DNA of 64,000 bases from Ophthalmolycus amberensis (GCA_024529925.1 JAFEUB010001791.1:186001-250000); one strand, 5' to 3'. Shown: positions 33,027 to 47,154, numbered from the stretch's first letter. Program-made: numbers and translations. The notes: generated by a model from the sequence alone, not told the origin.

Positions 33027-36000
33027 ATGGACGAGCTCGGTAAGACATGTTTTATGCTGCTGATCATATCCTCAAATTGATCAGTGGACAGCTTTTTAGA
33101 TATGAAATCATTGTTGTAATTCTAAAATATTCAGAGCAAGATGGTTTAAAGTTGACCAAGTACAGGGCACAATGCGCTTTACTTTTAAACGCAGTTCAGC
33201 CTGTAATCATTTTAAATCATTTCTTTTTACACTGTTTTGTTACTGTGTCTTGGTTTTGTACTGTGATTTCAATCATGCTGTTGGTTGTTTGTAAACTATC
33301 CTGCTCTTTTTGAGCTGGGACTCTCAAAAATAGTATCATGATGAAATAAAGTTTAAAAAAAAGACAAGATTGGGCTTCACTGATCATCACAACATACAAC
33401 TCATGTCTTGGAATAAAAATACAAAACATTGATTTACTTTCACTATGTTCTGAAAATAAATTGGAGGATGTTCAGATTGTTGTGAAATGTGAAGACATAG
33501 AGTTATAAAATGTCAAAGACAATAGTGTCAAAACATTTATTCTGTTTCTTCAAACAGCCGTGTTGTTTACTAGCAGAGACTTTATTCATTCAAATATCTC
33601 CCCATTTTCTTCGATGTGTGGGGTTTTTTATTGTGTGAAGAACAGTTGACATTTTCACAGGTCTTGCAACATTATTACAAGTTTCACTTCTGCTGCAACA
33701 TGCAGCACCATCACTTCCTGAGGAAGCTGAGATGCATGAGGCGACCTCAGAGTAATCCACCTTTATCTATACATCGAGGTGCACTCCATCTCACTGCACA
33801 GGAAATATTTCACACCGAGCTAACTTTACACATCGTCCGGTGGAACAGTGCACACTCAGAAAGCACATTCGATGTGTTGTGTGAATACTGCATGCTTGCA
33901 CATGTATTTCTGTTTACGTGTGTGGTTAGAAGACTTATGGCCTGTCTCCTGCCGCAGATTTGCTGTTGGAGGAGTTGGCCCTGAATTCAGCGAGATCAGA
34001 AAGTGTCAATGAGAACAGGAGCAATGCTCCAGCCGCTGGAGAGGTGAAGACAAAGCCACGGAAATTTTAAAACAACACTTACACTGGACCACAACTTTCT
34101 TCATTATCACCTTTTTCTGTTGTAATCAAACTTGAAATGTATTTTCAACCAACTCTACTCTCTAAGATAATTTGTAATCTTCTCCACAGGTGTCTGATGT
34201 AGTTTATACTGGATTAACCAAAAAAAAAAAAGGCCCAGTCTGCTCCAATGTGTACAGGTGAAGCACAAGATCGTCGCTCTTGTTGACCCCTGATTCACAT
34301 TATCATTGTGTAAACTGTGAATATAGGAAACAGGAGATTGCTTGATATGAACGAATGGCACATATGTTAAAATTACAAGGTCTTCCACTTTTAAAGCATC
34401 CTAATGTACACAATGATCTCACTGATTTAGTATCTTACTACTTTAAACTTGATTTCAACACGAGACATTTTGACAGATCTCACTCCAGAAATATTATTAA
34501 AGACACCATATCATAAGTATGGATGGCCCTATGCTTATCTCTGTATGGCTTCTGTGTAGATTTGTGTTAGACTGTTTTCTGAATTTTCCTAGTTCATAAC
34601 TCAACATTACATTATTGTAAAATATGTGTACAGTATGGGATAGTTCGTATTCTTGCAGCTTTCTAATTTGCCCCTCTCTGGGTTTTAGTGATCTGCCACC
34701 TCCTGTGGCAGCTTCCCTGACTCCTGACTCTCCCACTAAGGAGCTGGACGCTATCTTGCAGGATATGCTGGGTCTGGGACAAGGGGTCAGTACATTGACT
34801 GCAAGTGCGTGTCTCAAAATAATTGAAATGTACATATTTTGGTCTGTTAAAGAATAATTCGAAGAATAATTCTAGTCCATATAAAGTGGTGATGAATATG
34901 CGCAGTGAAGAAACTTTCCAAACATGAGTGCAATGAACCAGGTTTGACAACAGAGGGCAGTGTTGTACTAATTCCAACACTGCACAGCCTCAAGTAGCAT
35001 TTCAGTGTTGGAGCATTGATAAGCACCGACTTTAAAAAGACACATTAATCAAACATACAGCTACAAACAACAGATTTCTGTCCGTATTTGTTTCATCATT
35101 TAGGACCCAGCAGTCTTCAACAACCCCACCGCCTCTCACACAAAAACAGTCTGTGAAAAAGAAAACAGCAGATGGGCACCAGAAGAACGAGGAGAGCAGC
35201 AGCAGCAGCAGCAGAGCAGCTTCAGACGCAAATGCCTCGACCACCAGCAAGAAAACTGATACCATAGATGACCTGCTAGGAGGGCTGAGCTCTGATTTGG
35301 AGAAGATTGGCGTGCGCACCACGGCCAAGGGCCACTGTGCTTCTTGCAACAAATGCATCGTGGGAAAGGTATAAAAAGCCACATAATCAGATGGGCAAGC
35401 ATTTCAAATCTATGTAGTGTAGATGAAGAAATCTATATGCAATTCAGCCTTATACATTGACAAAGGACCATTGTGGAAACCTCTCTGTTTCTCCTTGCAC
35501 TACCTTTCCTCTTCAGATGATCACGGCGCTGGGTGAGGTGTGGCACCCTGAGCACTTTGTGTGTGTGGCGTGTAAGACGGAGCTGAGCACCACAGGCTTC
35601 TTTGAGAGAGAGGGTCAGCCATACTGTGACAAAGACTACCATCAGCTCTTCTCTCCTCGTTGTGCCTACTGCAAGGGGCCCATTTTGGAGGTGATAAACC
35701 GAAAACTCTTCTTTTTTTAGGTTCACTGTGTGTTGACGGTGTAAAAACAGATCTTTTAAATTCTTAAATGCCCCACTTGCCTTTTGCTTCTGAGTCTAAT
35801 GTGTTCTGTCATATATTACATCCATTTATTTAAACAATAATCTTTCAAAGATTGGATGATGACATGTAGTAGTATGTAGTTAATCTTTCTAGACTTATCC
35901 AACATGTCATCTTACGAAATAAAACACGAAACCATATCGGGGATTCTGCAGTCTGGGCTTATGCTGCAAACCAAAGTCATTAATCAGCAACTTCTGCAAT

Positions 36001-38717
36001 GATTCAAATGTATGTGGTTCAAAATCCACATGTTTGTGCTTCCTCACATCTGAACATATGATATGTGACAAACTTTTATCCTAATCTTTAAAGGAAGTGA
36101 AAGCACGATGTGATGTTTTTATGTCTGTCTGGTTTACCAGAACATCCTGACAGCTCTGGACCAGAGCTGGCACCCTGACCACTTCTTCTGTACACACTGT
36201 GGAGGCCTGTTTGGACCTGACGGTAAGAGGCTTGTTCATTCATTATTATTCACTGGAAACCACAACTACAGTCCAAATAGTCTCATGTATTATCACTCAG
36301 AATTAATCTAATGTGCCTTATGCATGTCGCAGGTTTCCTAGAAAAGGATGGGAAGCCCTACTGTAGCAAGGACTTCTACCACCTATTTGCTCCCAAGTGC
36401 TCCGGCTGTGGGGAGTCAGTGAGGGAGAACTACCTGACTGCAGCCAACGGCACCTGGCATCCAGAGTGCTTCGTCTGCGCAGTGAGCCCTTTCTACCTCA
36501 GACCACACACGCGGCTCTGGCTCGCACACAAGCCTGGGAATAAATGAGAAAGATACCCACACATTTGCTTTATTTGCAACATTCTGACCGCAAGGCTGAT
36601 GAAAACCGTATGCCTGATGAATACTCTGCGGTTGAAATGATGCAAATAAATCAAGGAAACCATATTCCTCAGTGTGTATCTTTTATATTCTCTGCAAAAC
36701 CTACTTCTGTATGCAGCATCTGGACAAAAATACGGTTCGGTGTGCAGCTTTACTTCTGCTTTACTCGGTTTTGAGCAATTGTTAGACATAAAATGCTCTC
36801 AGTAGAGACGCTGACATGAGGTAGCAACTTTTCATACTTTATGGCCCCTAAAGAAAACCATTCTTTCTTGACTGTAACATGAAATACATAAAACACATTG
36901 CTCTTTAAACCTACCGTTCAAAATAGCATTAAGATTAACAACGTCACATAAAACATGGAATACATCCAACTATGACTATCCAACCCAATCATTGCTGCAG
37001 TTGTATCATCACCATCACAACCAGCATCTCACCATTAGCACGGAACATAAACATTGTTTTACATGCAGCACTTATTGTTATTATTGTCATTATTTAATCA
37101 GCACGGTCAGGATTTTACCTGGTCCTTTAGTGAACTACATCTAACTCCAGAGGTCCGGAGGTCAAACACTCCATTAACAGGACGAAGTGGACACTCAAAA
37201 AGTAGCCGAGCCTTTTTAATCAACCTCCCGCTGAAAATAAATCAGGTAGTTCATAAAATGTAGCACCTCTGATCTTTCTGGCCACTTGCTGTGCTGCAGC
37301 CTGGTCTTGTCAACAGAAGAGAGATTTTCCGACCATGAAATGTAACTACAGAACCTACAAAATGTTCTAAAATCATCATCTATAGTTTTAGCTGCATACA
37401 CCTTTAAGAAACATCTGTCTCCGACACTAACCTTTCTCACAGTGGACATTGTGACTTGTTAAAAATAGGTTCAGCTGTTTCTGTGCCAGGGCCCTGGAGT
37501 TGTGCATGCTGGCGCACTGTTATGGCTTACTGACTCATATAAATGAAACAGAGCCACCGCTAATGTTAAGAGTCACACCTGTGCTTTTACTGCTATGACG
37601 AGTCAAAATGCTGGCCAAGAGAAACCTTACGCAGCATCCCTCCCTCCTGGACTTATTTAGTTTATGTTGTAAGTGAGGGATAAAACCAGACAAGTTGAAT
37701 CTTCCATAATCGTAATGGTTGACAGAGAAGCTATAAACGAACCGTGTTTAGCCACGTAACAGGCCAAGCTCCAGCATGACGAACTCATGATATTCCCATT
37801 AACCTCAGATGTACTGTGAGTGCTAAGTGCTACATGCTAATGACAAGCTAAACCAACACAATGACCATGATAAAGATTTACACCTGATAAACATCAACAT
37901 GTTAGCATTATCAGTTTTAGCATGTTAGCCTTAGTCTGTTCGGATTGTTCAGCATTGTATGGTAATACACTTGTTGACAGGGTCTAATTACTATGAAAGC
38001 ACATGCAACATTTCCCTTATTATGGCATACTGAATGCACAAAGCTGTAAAACTCTCATCAGGATGACACGTTTTGACCCTTTTTGCACATCTTATATGTT
38101 TGATTTAGCAGCAAGATTGCTTACTTTCAAATATCTAATCACAGCATGTCCTTGAACACACCATGAAGCAGTTTTAGAAACAGGTCCTGCTTGCGATCTA
38201 ACTTAGGTAAACAATCTGTTCAGTGATAACCGGTTCCAAAAAGTTCAATTCCCATGCAGTACTAAAGCTGTGGTGTGCTTTGGATGAGGATCATACACCC
38301 ATATACATGGAGATCAAACATGGTGCTTTAAAAGCAAACCTTTGTGTCCAGATTTTACACCATTTATCCTTCTTCTTCCATCTCTAATCTCTTTTTCTGT
38401 CTCCTCTCTTCCATCCTTTCCCTATATTTCTCTTCTGTTCTTTTACCCAGGACTGTCTGAAGCCCTTCACTGATGGCTGCTTCATGGAGTCGGATGGTCG
38501 ACCCCTCTGCTCACACCACTTCCACTCTCGGCAGGGCACTCTGTGCGGCGGCTGCAGTGAGCCCATCACGGGCCGCTGCATCTCTGCTCTTGATCGCAAG
38601 TTTCACCCCGAGCACTTTGTGTGCGCCTTCTGTCTGCGGCAGCTCAGCCAAGGCATCTTCAAGGAGGAGAAAGGGAAGCCATACTGCTCGGCTTGCTTTG
38701 ACAAACTCTTTGTGTGA
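33027..38717 (+). CDS. lpxn: leupaxin (paxillin-family LIM adaptor)
   Basis: Paxillin-family adaptors link integrin adhesions to kinases such as PYK2/FAK; leupaxin is the haematopoietic member. Nine coding exons, 33027-33039, 33958-34043, 34190-34257, 34689-34785, 35111-35368, 35517-35690, 36141-36222, 36333-36481 and 38451-38717, give 397 residues (human leupaxin 386). The N-terminal half has LD motifs: MDELDLLLEELAL, ELDAILQDMLGL and IDDLLGGLSSDLEK. Four LIM domains follow, each with paired Cys/His zinc ligands (CASCNKC...WHPEHFVC, CAYCKG...WHPDHFFC, CSGCGE...WHPECFVC, CGGCSE...FHPEHFVC). The last LIM resembles leupaxin (ITGRCISALDRKFHPEHF) more than paxillin or Hic-5, and the protein is too short for paxillin. 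Exon 5 starts at a tandem acceptor, so one Gln may be optional. Exon 3 carries a 12-A run coding four lysines. Confidence 0.88.
37800..37965 (-). repeat. GCTAAC-family dispersed repeat, copy 2
   Basis: In the 2-kb last intron of lpxn, GTGCTAAGTGCTACATGCTAA, GATAAACATCAACATGTTAGC and TTTTAGCATGTTAGCC follow the same order as the repeat at 10.3 kb read in reverse. The copy is decayed and its ends are unclear. The rest of this intron (36482-38450) shows nothing recognised. Confidence 0.45.
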
Positions 38718-39959
38718 GACACACCGTACACGGCGTACGAACAACGCAACAGGAAGCAATCAAATGCAGCATCATTGTCATCGATGAGATTATGATTTCC
38801 CCATACTATGAGTGATACATTAAATACGGCAACTACTATACTATTCTTCCATCACAAGAGTGTATTTGCATTAGGACAGATGCACAAAAGTTTCATTTTA
38901 TTCAGTTCTTCTTTCCCCACCGGGATACTTGATGTTTTCATGATTTGTAATCCAAAGTGTGCAGCATGAACTGTGACATAAATTATTATTAGATTTAGAA
39001 AAAATATCAAGGAAAAAATTCTCACATTATAGCATAATTAACGACGTGGTTGTAAAACACGTGGAAAATACCTATGATGATGATGAAAACACTGAAGAAA
39101 CCTTTCACACACATGTGAACGTTGGATGGTTCTAAAAGGTGTGCTGCTGACACTTGCGCTAAATTATATAGGATTTCATACATCATGATCACATAAAACT
39201 CATAAATGGAGAAAGAAAAACACAGAAGTGCAGTTTTAATCCGTGGTTTCCATTAAACTATCCTCAGTTTGCCGTAAGACTTGGCAGTCTGGAGATACTC
39301 TCTGGCAGTATGGAGCAGTTCGTCAAGGGGACTTGTCTATGTGTCCTGATAGCTTGTATTGGCAGGGACTGGCATGGAATCGGCGTGCCAACCTGAGTTT
39401 CCTCTTACTCTGACTTACCATTTGGCCCCTGGCATGCACTGGATTTAGACAACCTCTTCATTCTCCACACAGGCTCCTTTATAGACGCCTATAGAAGATT
39501 AATGAAGGTGGTGATGTGAACAAAGGTGGTTTCAGGAGGAGCTCCTTCACATCGCTGCGTCTCTTCAGCTTCTCACTTTCACTGTTGAGGGATGAATCAG
39601 CCCCAAAGTGCTTTAGAGTACATTTAGTTTTTATGATGCACCTCGTATTTCTGGGCCCATTTTTTTTGTTGCCTGACGTTTTTTTTGTTCACTCCTACTG
39701 ATAACTAACAGCTTTCATGATTTGTTGAGAAGTTTGCAGCCCAGTTAGGATGTAGCAGAAAATGTTTTCTGTATTTAAATGTGAGAATTTGCTGTCAGTT
39801 CTGCATGTTTTCATTAATACAAACAGTAATTTCCAAATGCACTAATTAGAATAAGGTCTTGATTTTGAGTCATCTGCCCTTTTTCAGGGGGAGAAAATGA
39901 TTCTGCCATCTACTATAGAAAATATTCAACTGGAGCAAAGTTTTATGGAAACAAATACC

Positions 39960-40100
39960 ATTAAAGGGAACATATTGTGCTAATCTTTAGGTTCATACTT
40001 GTATTTCTTTCTTTTTTTTACTGGAACTCCAGATACCCAAATGTATGTGGATCCCCTTTAACCTCTTCATGATGTACATGCTCCCGTTTTTTCTCGTCTT
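39960..40100 (+). repeat. fragment of a teleost dispersed repeat (AGGTTCATACTTGTATTT type)
   Basis: TTAAAGGGAACATATTGTGC followed by AGGTTCATACTTGTATTT and ACTGGAACT resembles the start of a repeat I recall as frequent in percomorph introns. Only the beginning is recognisable. Confidence 0.4.
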
Positions 40101-40303
40101 ATATGTGCTTTTACGTGAATGTTAATGCTTTTTCTGCTGCCAGCTTTCAAACATCTTACATCTGCATGATCTTGAACACACCATCAAGGACAATGCGGCA
40201 ACTGTCAGATGAAGTTGAAAATCTATTCTACAGGTTTTCATACAGTGCTGAAACAAACAAACAATAGAAGCTAGGAAATCAATAATTAAAGCTATAGGAA
40301 ATC

Positions 40304-40641
40304 AAAGGAACAGTGTGTCAGATTTAGGGGGATTTCTAGGCAGAAATGGAATATAATATTCATGACATGTTTCCATTTGTTTATAATCACCTGAAAATAA
40401 AAATTGTAGTGTGTTTACCTTAGAATGAGCCATTTATTACTACTTGTGGGTCCTCTTCATGTTGCCATGTTGCATTGCTATGTTTCTACAGAAGCCCAAA
40501 ATGGACAAACCAAACTCTGGCTGTAGATAGGGCCTTTTGCATTTTTATGTTACCTGAAGGCCAATGTCATGGAGGGATGTTCAGTTGGATGCAATCTGCA
40601 ATCTCACCACTAGATGCCACTAAATCCTCAACACTGCTTTT
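40304..40641 (+). repeat. teleost dispersed repeat (GTGTGTNAGATTTAGGGGGA type), near full length
   Basis: It runs from AAAGGAACAGTGTGTCAG through GCAGAAATGGAATATAATAT, CCTTAGAATGAGCC, ACGTT-like GTTACCTGAAGGCC to CACCACTAGATGCCACTAAA. I recognise this order from a repeat widespread in percomorph fish. Its ends are weakly inverted (AAAGGAACAGTGTGT versus GAAAAGCAGTGTTGA), suggesting a small DNA transposon; TCAAAG flanks both sides and may be a target duplication. Confidence 0.65.
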
Positions 40642-43459
40642 CAAAGTAAAAGTAAATTAAGCTGATTGAGGGATAGCGGGTAGAGGAGAAGAGTAAAGTA
40701 AACCACTTTATTCGTGAAACTTTTTTTTTTTTAAGGGTTGAATGTCACAGAAATAACCTTTGACATATTAAGATAGCTAAACCTCTGTCGAATACTAAGT
40801 TCAGACTTCTTGCCGACGTCAAACGGTGTCTTATCCTCAGATGAACACTGGCCACATTCTGTCGGCCCTGCGGGCAGTTTTCTTCAGCTTTTCTTCAAGA
40901 CACTTTGACTTGCTGTGTGACGCTAGTGTGCGAGTGGGAACGGAGGCGGGCATTAATCATGCTGTCATCACTGTCAGACCAGGCCGCTCATAGTCTCTCT
41001 ACAGAGTACGGCCCTTGCATCATGGAAGAAGTATCATGTTCAGTCAAAATCCAGGTTCGTAAGTGTTTAATGATCTAACAGCCGTGTTCCCAGATTCCTG
41101 AACTCAAAGACATGTAATGTAACAAGTTTAATATGTTTAAACACGCTGGAAAGAAAGTGTGTTTTGTTGCAAGATACCCGAGGAGGTACATTTTTTCCAG
41201 CATGAACCTTACGAAGAACATCAACTTGGATCTGATCTGAGACCTCGGTGACGTGTTTGTATAATCTCCCATCGTCACACGACCTGAAGGGCGATTATGT
41301 TCATCCTAATATAAAAAATGGTTCTTTCACTGTCACAACTGCATGCAATTATGAGTGGACTTGCCAACACTGTCTTATAAGTGACAAGACATGTTAATAG
41401 CTCGCTTTCCGACATAAAAAAGCTGTAAACTAGCGGCTATCTTAAATTTAGATTAGCGGACAACCTCAGACGCAGATGTGAACACTCAATACAGTCAACA
41501 CGGAGGCTTTGCAAAGTCTGGAGTGGAAATGTAGAAAACAAAAATATGATGTGGGGAAAGAAGTTCTGGTATTCACAGAAAAAATATGAATGTTATGGTA
41601 TAGCTGGGTGAGTGGGGAGGAAAAGGGTTCTCTGACATGTAGTAAAAATGAGAAAACATGAAATGTGAGTGGGGGTCTTTTTTAAAAGGGTGGCGAATAA
41701 AGGGCCGTCTGTGGAAAGCAGAGAGAGTGTAACTCAGGTGACATTTACAGCAGTGAAACAGAGTACGAACGGTCTGGGAGCGCACTGGGCCATGAGATGG
41801 CAGCTAGATCTCAATGGGGGAGGGAAAGGGAGTGAGGCACATATTGGGACATAATGGATACCGGTGATGAGGGAGGCAGGGTGAGGAGGGCAGCGGTTGA
41901 AGAGTGGAGTTGCAACAGTTACCCCTGCGTGACACTGAAACCCAACGCTTACCTCCTGTCCTGTAAAACGTCTGCGTCCCCTCGGCCACCCCTGGTGGGG
42001 ACGGAGGAGCTCCACTGTGGGTCACGCCCGGCTGCTGGCGCTGCTAAACCCAGCAGTTCACGTCAGCTTTGAAGCCATAACTGTCACATACATCTTATAG
42101 GTACAGACTCACTCATTAATCAGCACATTTGCTTGTAGATACACATCTATGGAAACGCCAGCTGGAGACAACTCCAGTTGCAAATCAGTCCCGACAATGT
42201 GAGATCACAGCTCCAGTAGACGCAGTAAAACATGGACGGATCAGATTACTGTAACGTCAATACTCGGCATGTACATGTATGTACCAGTGAACTAAATCAC
42301 TGCATCTGTAACGATAAGTAAATACAGATATAGTACTCTGAAGTGCACACGGTGCTGTAAAGAGAAACGAATGGGAATTTAAAAAAAAATTGATATGTAT
42401 TCATAATTTCTGTACTTTGTGCACTTGGAAAAATAATATCAAGTATCAGTTTTTGAAAAGATGCCCATTGCTTTCAAAGAAAAAATATTCCCCATAGTGC
42501 ACTAATGCAAGGAATCTAAATCACAAGACGCATCAACGTTTCTTGACCCAAACAAAGATGGCAGCCAGAGGAGTAATGCCATTCATGCATTGTCAATAAA
42601 ACAAGGAAAGGAGTGTTCATGCACTTTCCCAAGATGGTTACCCACACTGCCAGCCTTCGAGTCACATCACAAGATACTGGAAGCAATGGTGGCTTTGAGA
42701 CCTTTTTTTTCCCCAAGAGGGAAATATTGTTGCTGTCAGTAATTGATATCGCCAAGTCTGACGTCGACAGTTTTTCCAACTCGGCTGCCAGTAATAGAAG
42801 TATAAACAATATGACGTGAACCCGGCATTAGCACCTGTCATTTACGGTATTCATCTTTGTTTGTAATGTGAAAAACACACTGAGTGCAATGTCGTGACTG
42901 CATTTAACAGCTGTTAGCGCTCCAATGAAGACTGGAAAATGTGTTGAACATGCTTCATTTTTATTTGTTTATTTGTTTGTCAGCTGGCAGAAGTGAGACC
43001 AGAAGGTTACTGCGACTCGAAGGGCCAGGAAATCGAAACGTTATTCAAAGAAAAAGTCGTCTGAACTGGAAAGAGTTGGCGTGTCCGTCGTTAATGGCCA
43101 AACAGGCACATGTAAATTCAGTGCTCCACAAAGGTGAGGCGGTAAGCCGACAGAGCCTGTTAAGAGGGCAGTGAAATAGAGTGCGTCTGTGTGAGAGTTC
43201 AAATGTGTGTTTTTAACAGCAAAGGAAAAGTGACAACTTCAACACCTCGGTAATTACTTCCACACAGAGAGAAGTTGAGCTGCAGTGCAGCTCCACTTTC
43301 GGTGTGTTTGTTTTGGCGCTCTGCTGATGCTGGGTGCAGGTATATCACACCTGATTCATGACTAGCTCCTCTGTCCAAGAGGAACTTCTTGTTGTCCTTG
43401 GCCCAACACCGAGTGCTCCTTGCTATCTCACACTCTCTCACACAGCAGTAGGTATATGA

Positions 43460-43460
<1 letters not shown>

Positions 43461-43490
<30 letters not shown>
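43461..43490. repeat. (AC)n microsatellite
   Basis: A short pure AC run at the start of a 450-base stretch rich in CA-containing words. Confidence 0.85.
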
Positions 43491-43493
<3 letters not shown>

Positions 43494-43793
43494 CCAACAA
43501 ACTCGTAAATACTATTTGTGGATTTGCTATTCGTGCTCTCTTGGGTTCAGTCAACACAATCGCAAGAACAGACATGCACATACACAAAAACAACTTCACA
43601 CAAATAGCTTCAGCTTACCCACCCGTACAACCATACGTGTGCATGTGTATGTACCACATGCTCACAAATCAACCCAAACATACTGCATGCCAAGGGTTTA
43701 GTATCACGCACACAAACACACAGATGCAAAACACATGCACTACACATAAACATATAAATACTATTTATGAGTTTGGTCTCTGTCTCTCTTTCC

Positions 43794-43802
43794 ATCTCTC
43801 TC

Positions 43803-43880
<78 letters not shown>

Positions 43881-43881
43881 A
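43794..43881. repeat. compound (CT)n(CA)n microsatellite
   Basis: About 60 bases of CT with one interruption pass directly into about 26 bases of CA. Confidence 0.95.
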
Positions 43882-45710
43882 TGCAAAGCCAAGAAAACGA
43901 TGGTCTTCATTGGGTTTGGTTGACACAAAGCATATCTGTGCGAGCATCACTGCCTTCCCTGTGTGCTTGCTGATCCTTAACCAAGTGAACTGGAGGTCTC
44001 TGCTTTTATGGGTTAAATGGAGTCAGCTCCCAAGGGGGGGACGCTATGGGAGGTTCTCAAGACAACTTCAAAACACTTCATCTCCTATTCCTCGGCTGTA
44101 CGTCTTTGTCTCATCTCCCTTACATCTCCTGCCAGGTCTCTCGGCGGGACCTCCATGCCCCACACGGAAAAACAGGGAGAAAGAGAGCATGGTGCATTTT
44201 TATCTAGATCCCGATAACGGCCGCAGAACAAACTGGCTGGGGTTATGAGAAAGATTTATAAGACAGTAAGCTCCTTCTGTATGCGAGCCTTCAGTGTCAA
44301 GAAGATAGATGGTTTCATTATGCTGCTTCATTGTGTCCATGTGTGGGTACAGTGAGCCAGAGAGGTGCAGTCTGTGATCTGTTCGGGGGGGAAGCATTCT
44401 TGCGATCGATGGAGCTCTTTGAGAAGATTAAACCCTTCTTGTGATTGTTAGCTATACATTGGTTTGGAACAGCGGAGGTTTGGACCAAGTTATTCACAGG
44501 GGTTTAAACTGGTGCTATGGATGGGAATTCGACACTAAGGTGGAGGTTGCTCAGAGTCAGACTTGGGTCTCAGTTGCTGCCCAGCATTGTTTGTACGGCA
44601 GCAGCTCTTGGCTCAGCCTATAGGTGGCAAGACTTGACCAGGGGTCAGACAGTGAGCAGGATGGCTCTAGGACTGGGCCAATTGGGAACATGGCTGTGAT
44701 CCAAATCCCCCGCCTCTGAAGCAGCAACAGCGTGGGTCATTATAAGATTTGTTTTAAAGAGTAACGGTTAACCGCATTATGGCCCTGTTGCCTGAGAAGC
44801 TGAACGGCCTCCTGGGTTTGTACAAGCTCGTGGAGGTTTGTTGAAGCTGGGAAGCCCTGCGAGGAGCAGATCAGGACGGGCTGGTTGATAAATCAAAGGG
44901 GCTGCAGGGGGAGCCCGCAAGGCCGGCCTTTTTAGTCCAACCTCCAACAGGCCTGCTATGGAAAACACTGGGGAACTGTGTATAGAACCACACACCCACG
45001 AACAGTAACACACACACACATATGGGGGTTTATATTTGTATTGTAATGACTTTAATGGCAAAATGTCACCCCTGCAACCCCAATTGGGTTTTACAGTAAT
45101 TTCATTAGCAGGTGTCCACTTTCCAGCACCTCAGCTCTGGCGTGTTTGACAGAACATCCATTTAAATTGGACCGAGAGGATTCAGGTTTTCAGCGCTGAA
45201 GGACACATTTTAGCAGCTCGGTCCAAGCTGTCGAGTCTGAGGAGACATTTTTCTAATCATTAATTCCCAAGTACTTTCTGTGACACCCTGTTCCCACTGA
45301 ACCCATTAAGATGCAATCATAAGCCCTTGTCTGAGCTCAGGGCTCGTTCACCGCTATGAGCTGAAGTTACTTCTTTGCATAAAAAGGATTTAGTGTGCAG
45401 TAATTCAAAACCACTGCACTGCTTTCATCAAAAAGATGACTTCTTCATCTTTGTAATCTTGCAACGTCTGTCATTCCTGTTCCATTTATCTGTAAAGGCA
45501 GACAAGTTCTCTTTGGGGATATACTGCAATCGTGAAAAAGTTCTTCAAACGTAAAATGTAATCTTAAAATCTGACTTCCTTCAACTGCCCGTGAACTGAA
45601 TCAATAGCATTTGATCCAAAAACGACTTAATTGCTTTTGAAAATGTCCTTTAGTCAAGTGACATTACTTTAAACAAAGATATATTATTTGAAACAAAATA
45701 CAGCTGCTGC

Positions 45711-45723
45711 CCCCCCCCCCCCC
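45711..45723. repeat. poly(C) tract
   Basis: Thirteen consecutive C residues in an AT-rich setting. Confidence 0.9.
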
Positions 45724-46133
45724 TTACACATATTTCTCTTTGTTCATTTTAAACAAATGCAGTCATACAATTCACTCATAAACCTTTGGCGCTTCAAAGA
45801 CATGTCATTAATAGCACAAAAAAACAACATTATTCTTTAGATATAGAAATATATTTTTGCAATATTTCTATTTGCAAAATCTTTATTTTTGGTGGAAATC
45901 AAAATATGTGCTTTATAGTTTTGGTTATCGTTATCAACTGTTCCATTAAAAAAGGATAAATGGTTCACACACATTGTGTATTTTATAATCAACTAGATCA
46001 CATTCCTGACAGGATCTTTCCATTTTACATCCGTTTTTCATCAAAACTCAGACACAGAACGCTTGTGATTCTTTTTTTAACACCAATTTTCTTACCCCCT
46101 CACACCAGAAACCTGCTCTCTCCATTTCCTCTC

Positions 46134-46165
46134 CAGCTCTCTCTCTCTCTCTCCCTCTCTCTCTT
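46134..46165. repeat. (CT)n tract
   Basis: Imperfect CT run preceding the Harbinger derivative, with further CT-rich sequence to about 46190. Confidence 0.75.
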
Positions 46166-47154
46166 TTCCTCTCCCTCTCTCACACACCATTGTCACATAG
46201 CAACTAACAAAGCCAAGACAAACAGGAACTCCAGGATTATTCAGTCATTTTAATCAACATCTTCTTCACTTTCCTTCCCTGAACTGGCTTCGGAAATGTT
46301 TCCACTAAACTGCTGAGTCTCCGTCAGGGTTTACGGCGGGATTAGAGCTCAAATTACTGACTCTGTGGCTCATTTAATCTCTGAATCCACAGACCTCGAA
46401 ACAAAAGTTGCATGCGGACATGTCCAAGTGATATGATAATAGCATGAAATGAGAAACACATTTCAAGAGCGAGACTCTTTCCAGTGCCGCGGTGAGGCTT
46501 TCATGTGTACCGTTTGATGTTGCAACACAGAGGATGTGAAAGGCGCGGCCGCAGACAAAAGTAAAGATGTTCTGCACGTTGGACTGAGCGATCAGTGAGA
46601 GCGAGAGAAGCAGTGGCAACAGTATGACATACAGAAGTAAGAAACAACTTCTCTGAGACAACTGGGCCGAATGGTTGTCAGTAGCAATAGGATGACAGTT
46701 ACAGCGAGCCAGCGGGTTGTCAGACGTTACACCATTAGCATTGTTATGAGCAAACTGAGAACAGAAACAATAAAACAAATGTCAAATGAATATCATTTTG
46801 GACCGTGACGTGATTAATGATAGTGATTATGAAATGTTTTATTGTAATGGGGCGTTCACACCGGTCGCGTTGATTTTTTGACGCGCGTCGAGATTACATA
46901 CAAAGTCTATGCACAGACGCGATGAGACTGGCGCCCCGCGATTTTGCGATGGCGCGGCGCGTTGGACGCGTTATTGCAGTGCGGTGGACGCGGTGGACGC
47001 GTTGGACGCCGCAAAATCGCCAACGCGCAAGTTGAAATTTTTCAACTTCTGCGAAATAATCGCGTGACGCTGTGGCGCGATAGCCTATCAGCGTTGAGTT
47101 GCTGCTCCCGTCATCAGTGCCGTAGCTCCTGCCGGTGCTGAATCACAAACAACA

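Noticed and set aside
33027..38717. Paxillin or Hic-5 instead of leupaxin
   Set aside because: The N-terminal region is too short for paxillin, and the last LIM and linker resemble leupaxin more closely; a phylogeny would be the decisive test.
43541..44248. 235-codon frame through CT/CA repeats
   Set aside because: It is a translated microsatellite (SLSLSL, HTHTHT).
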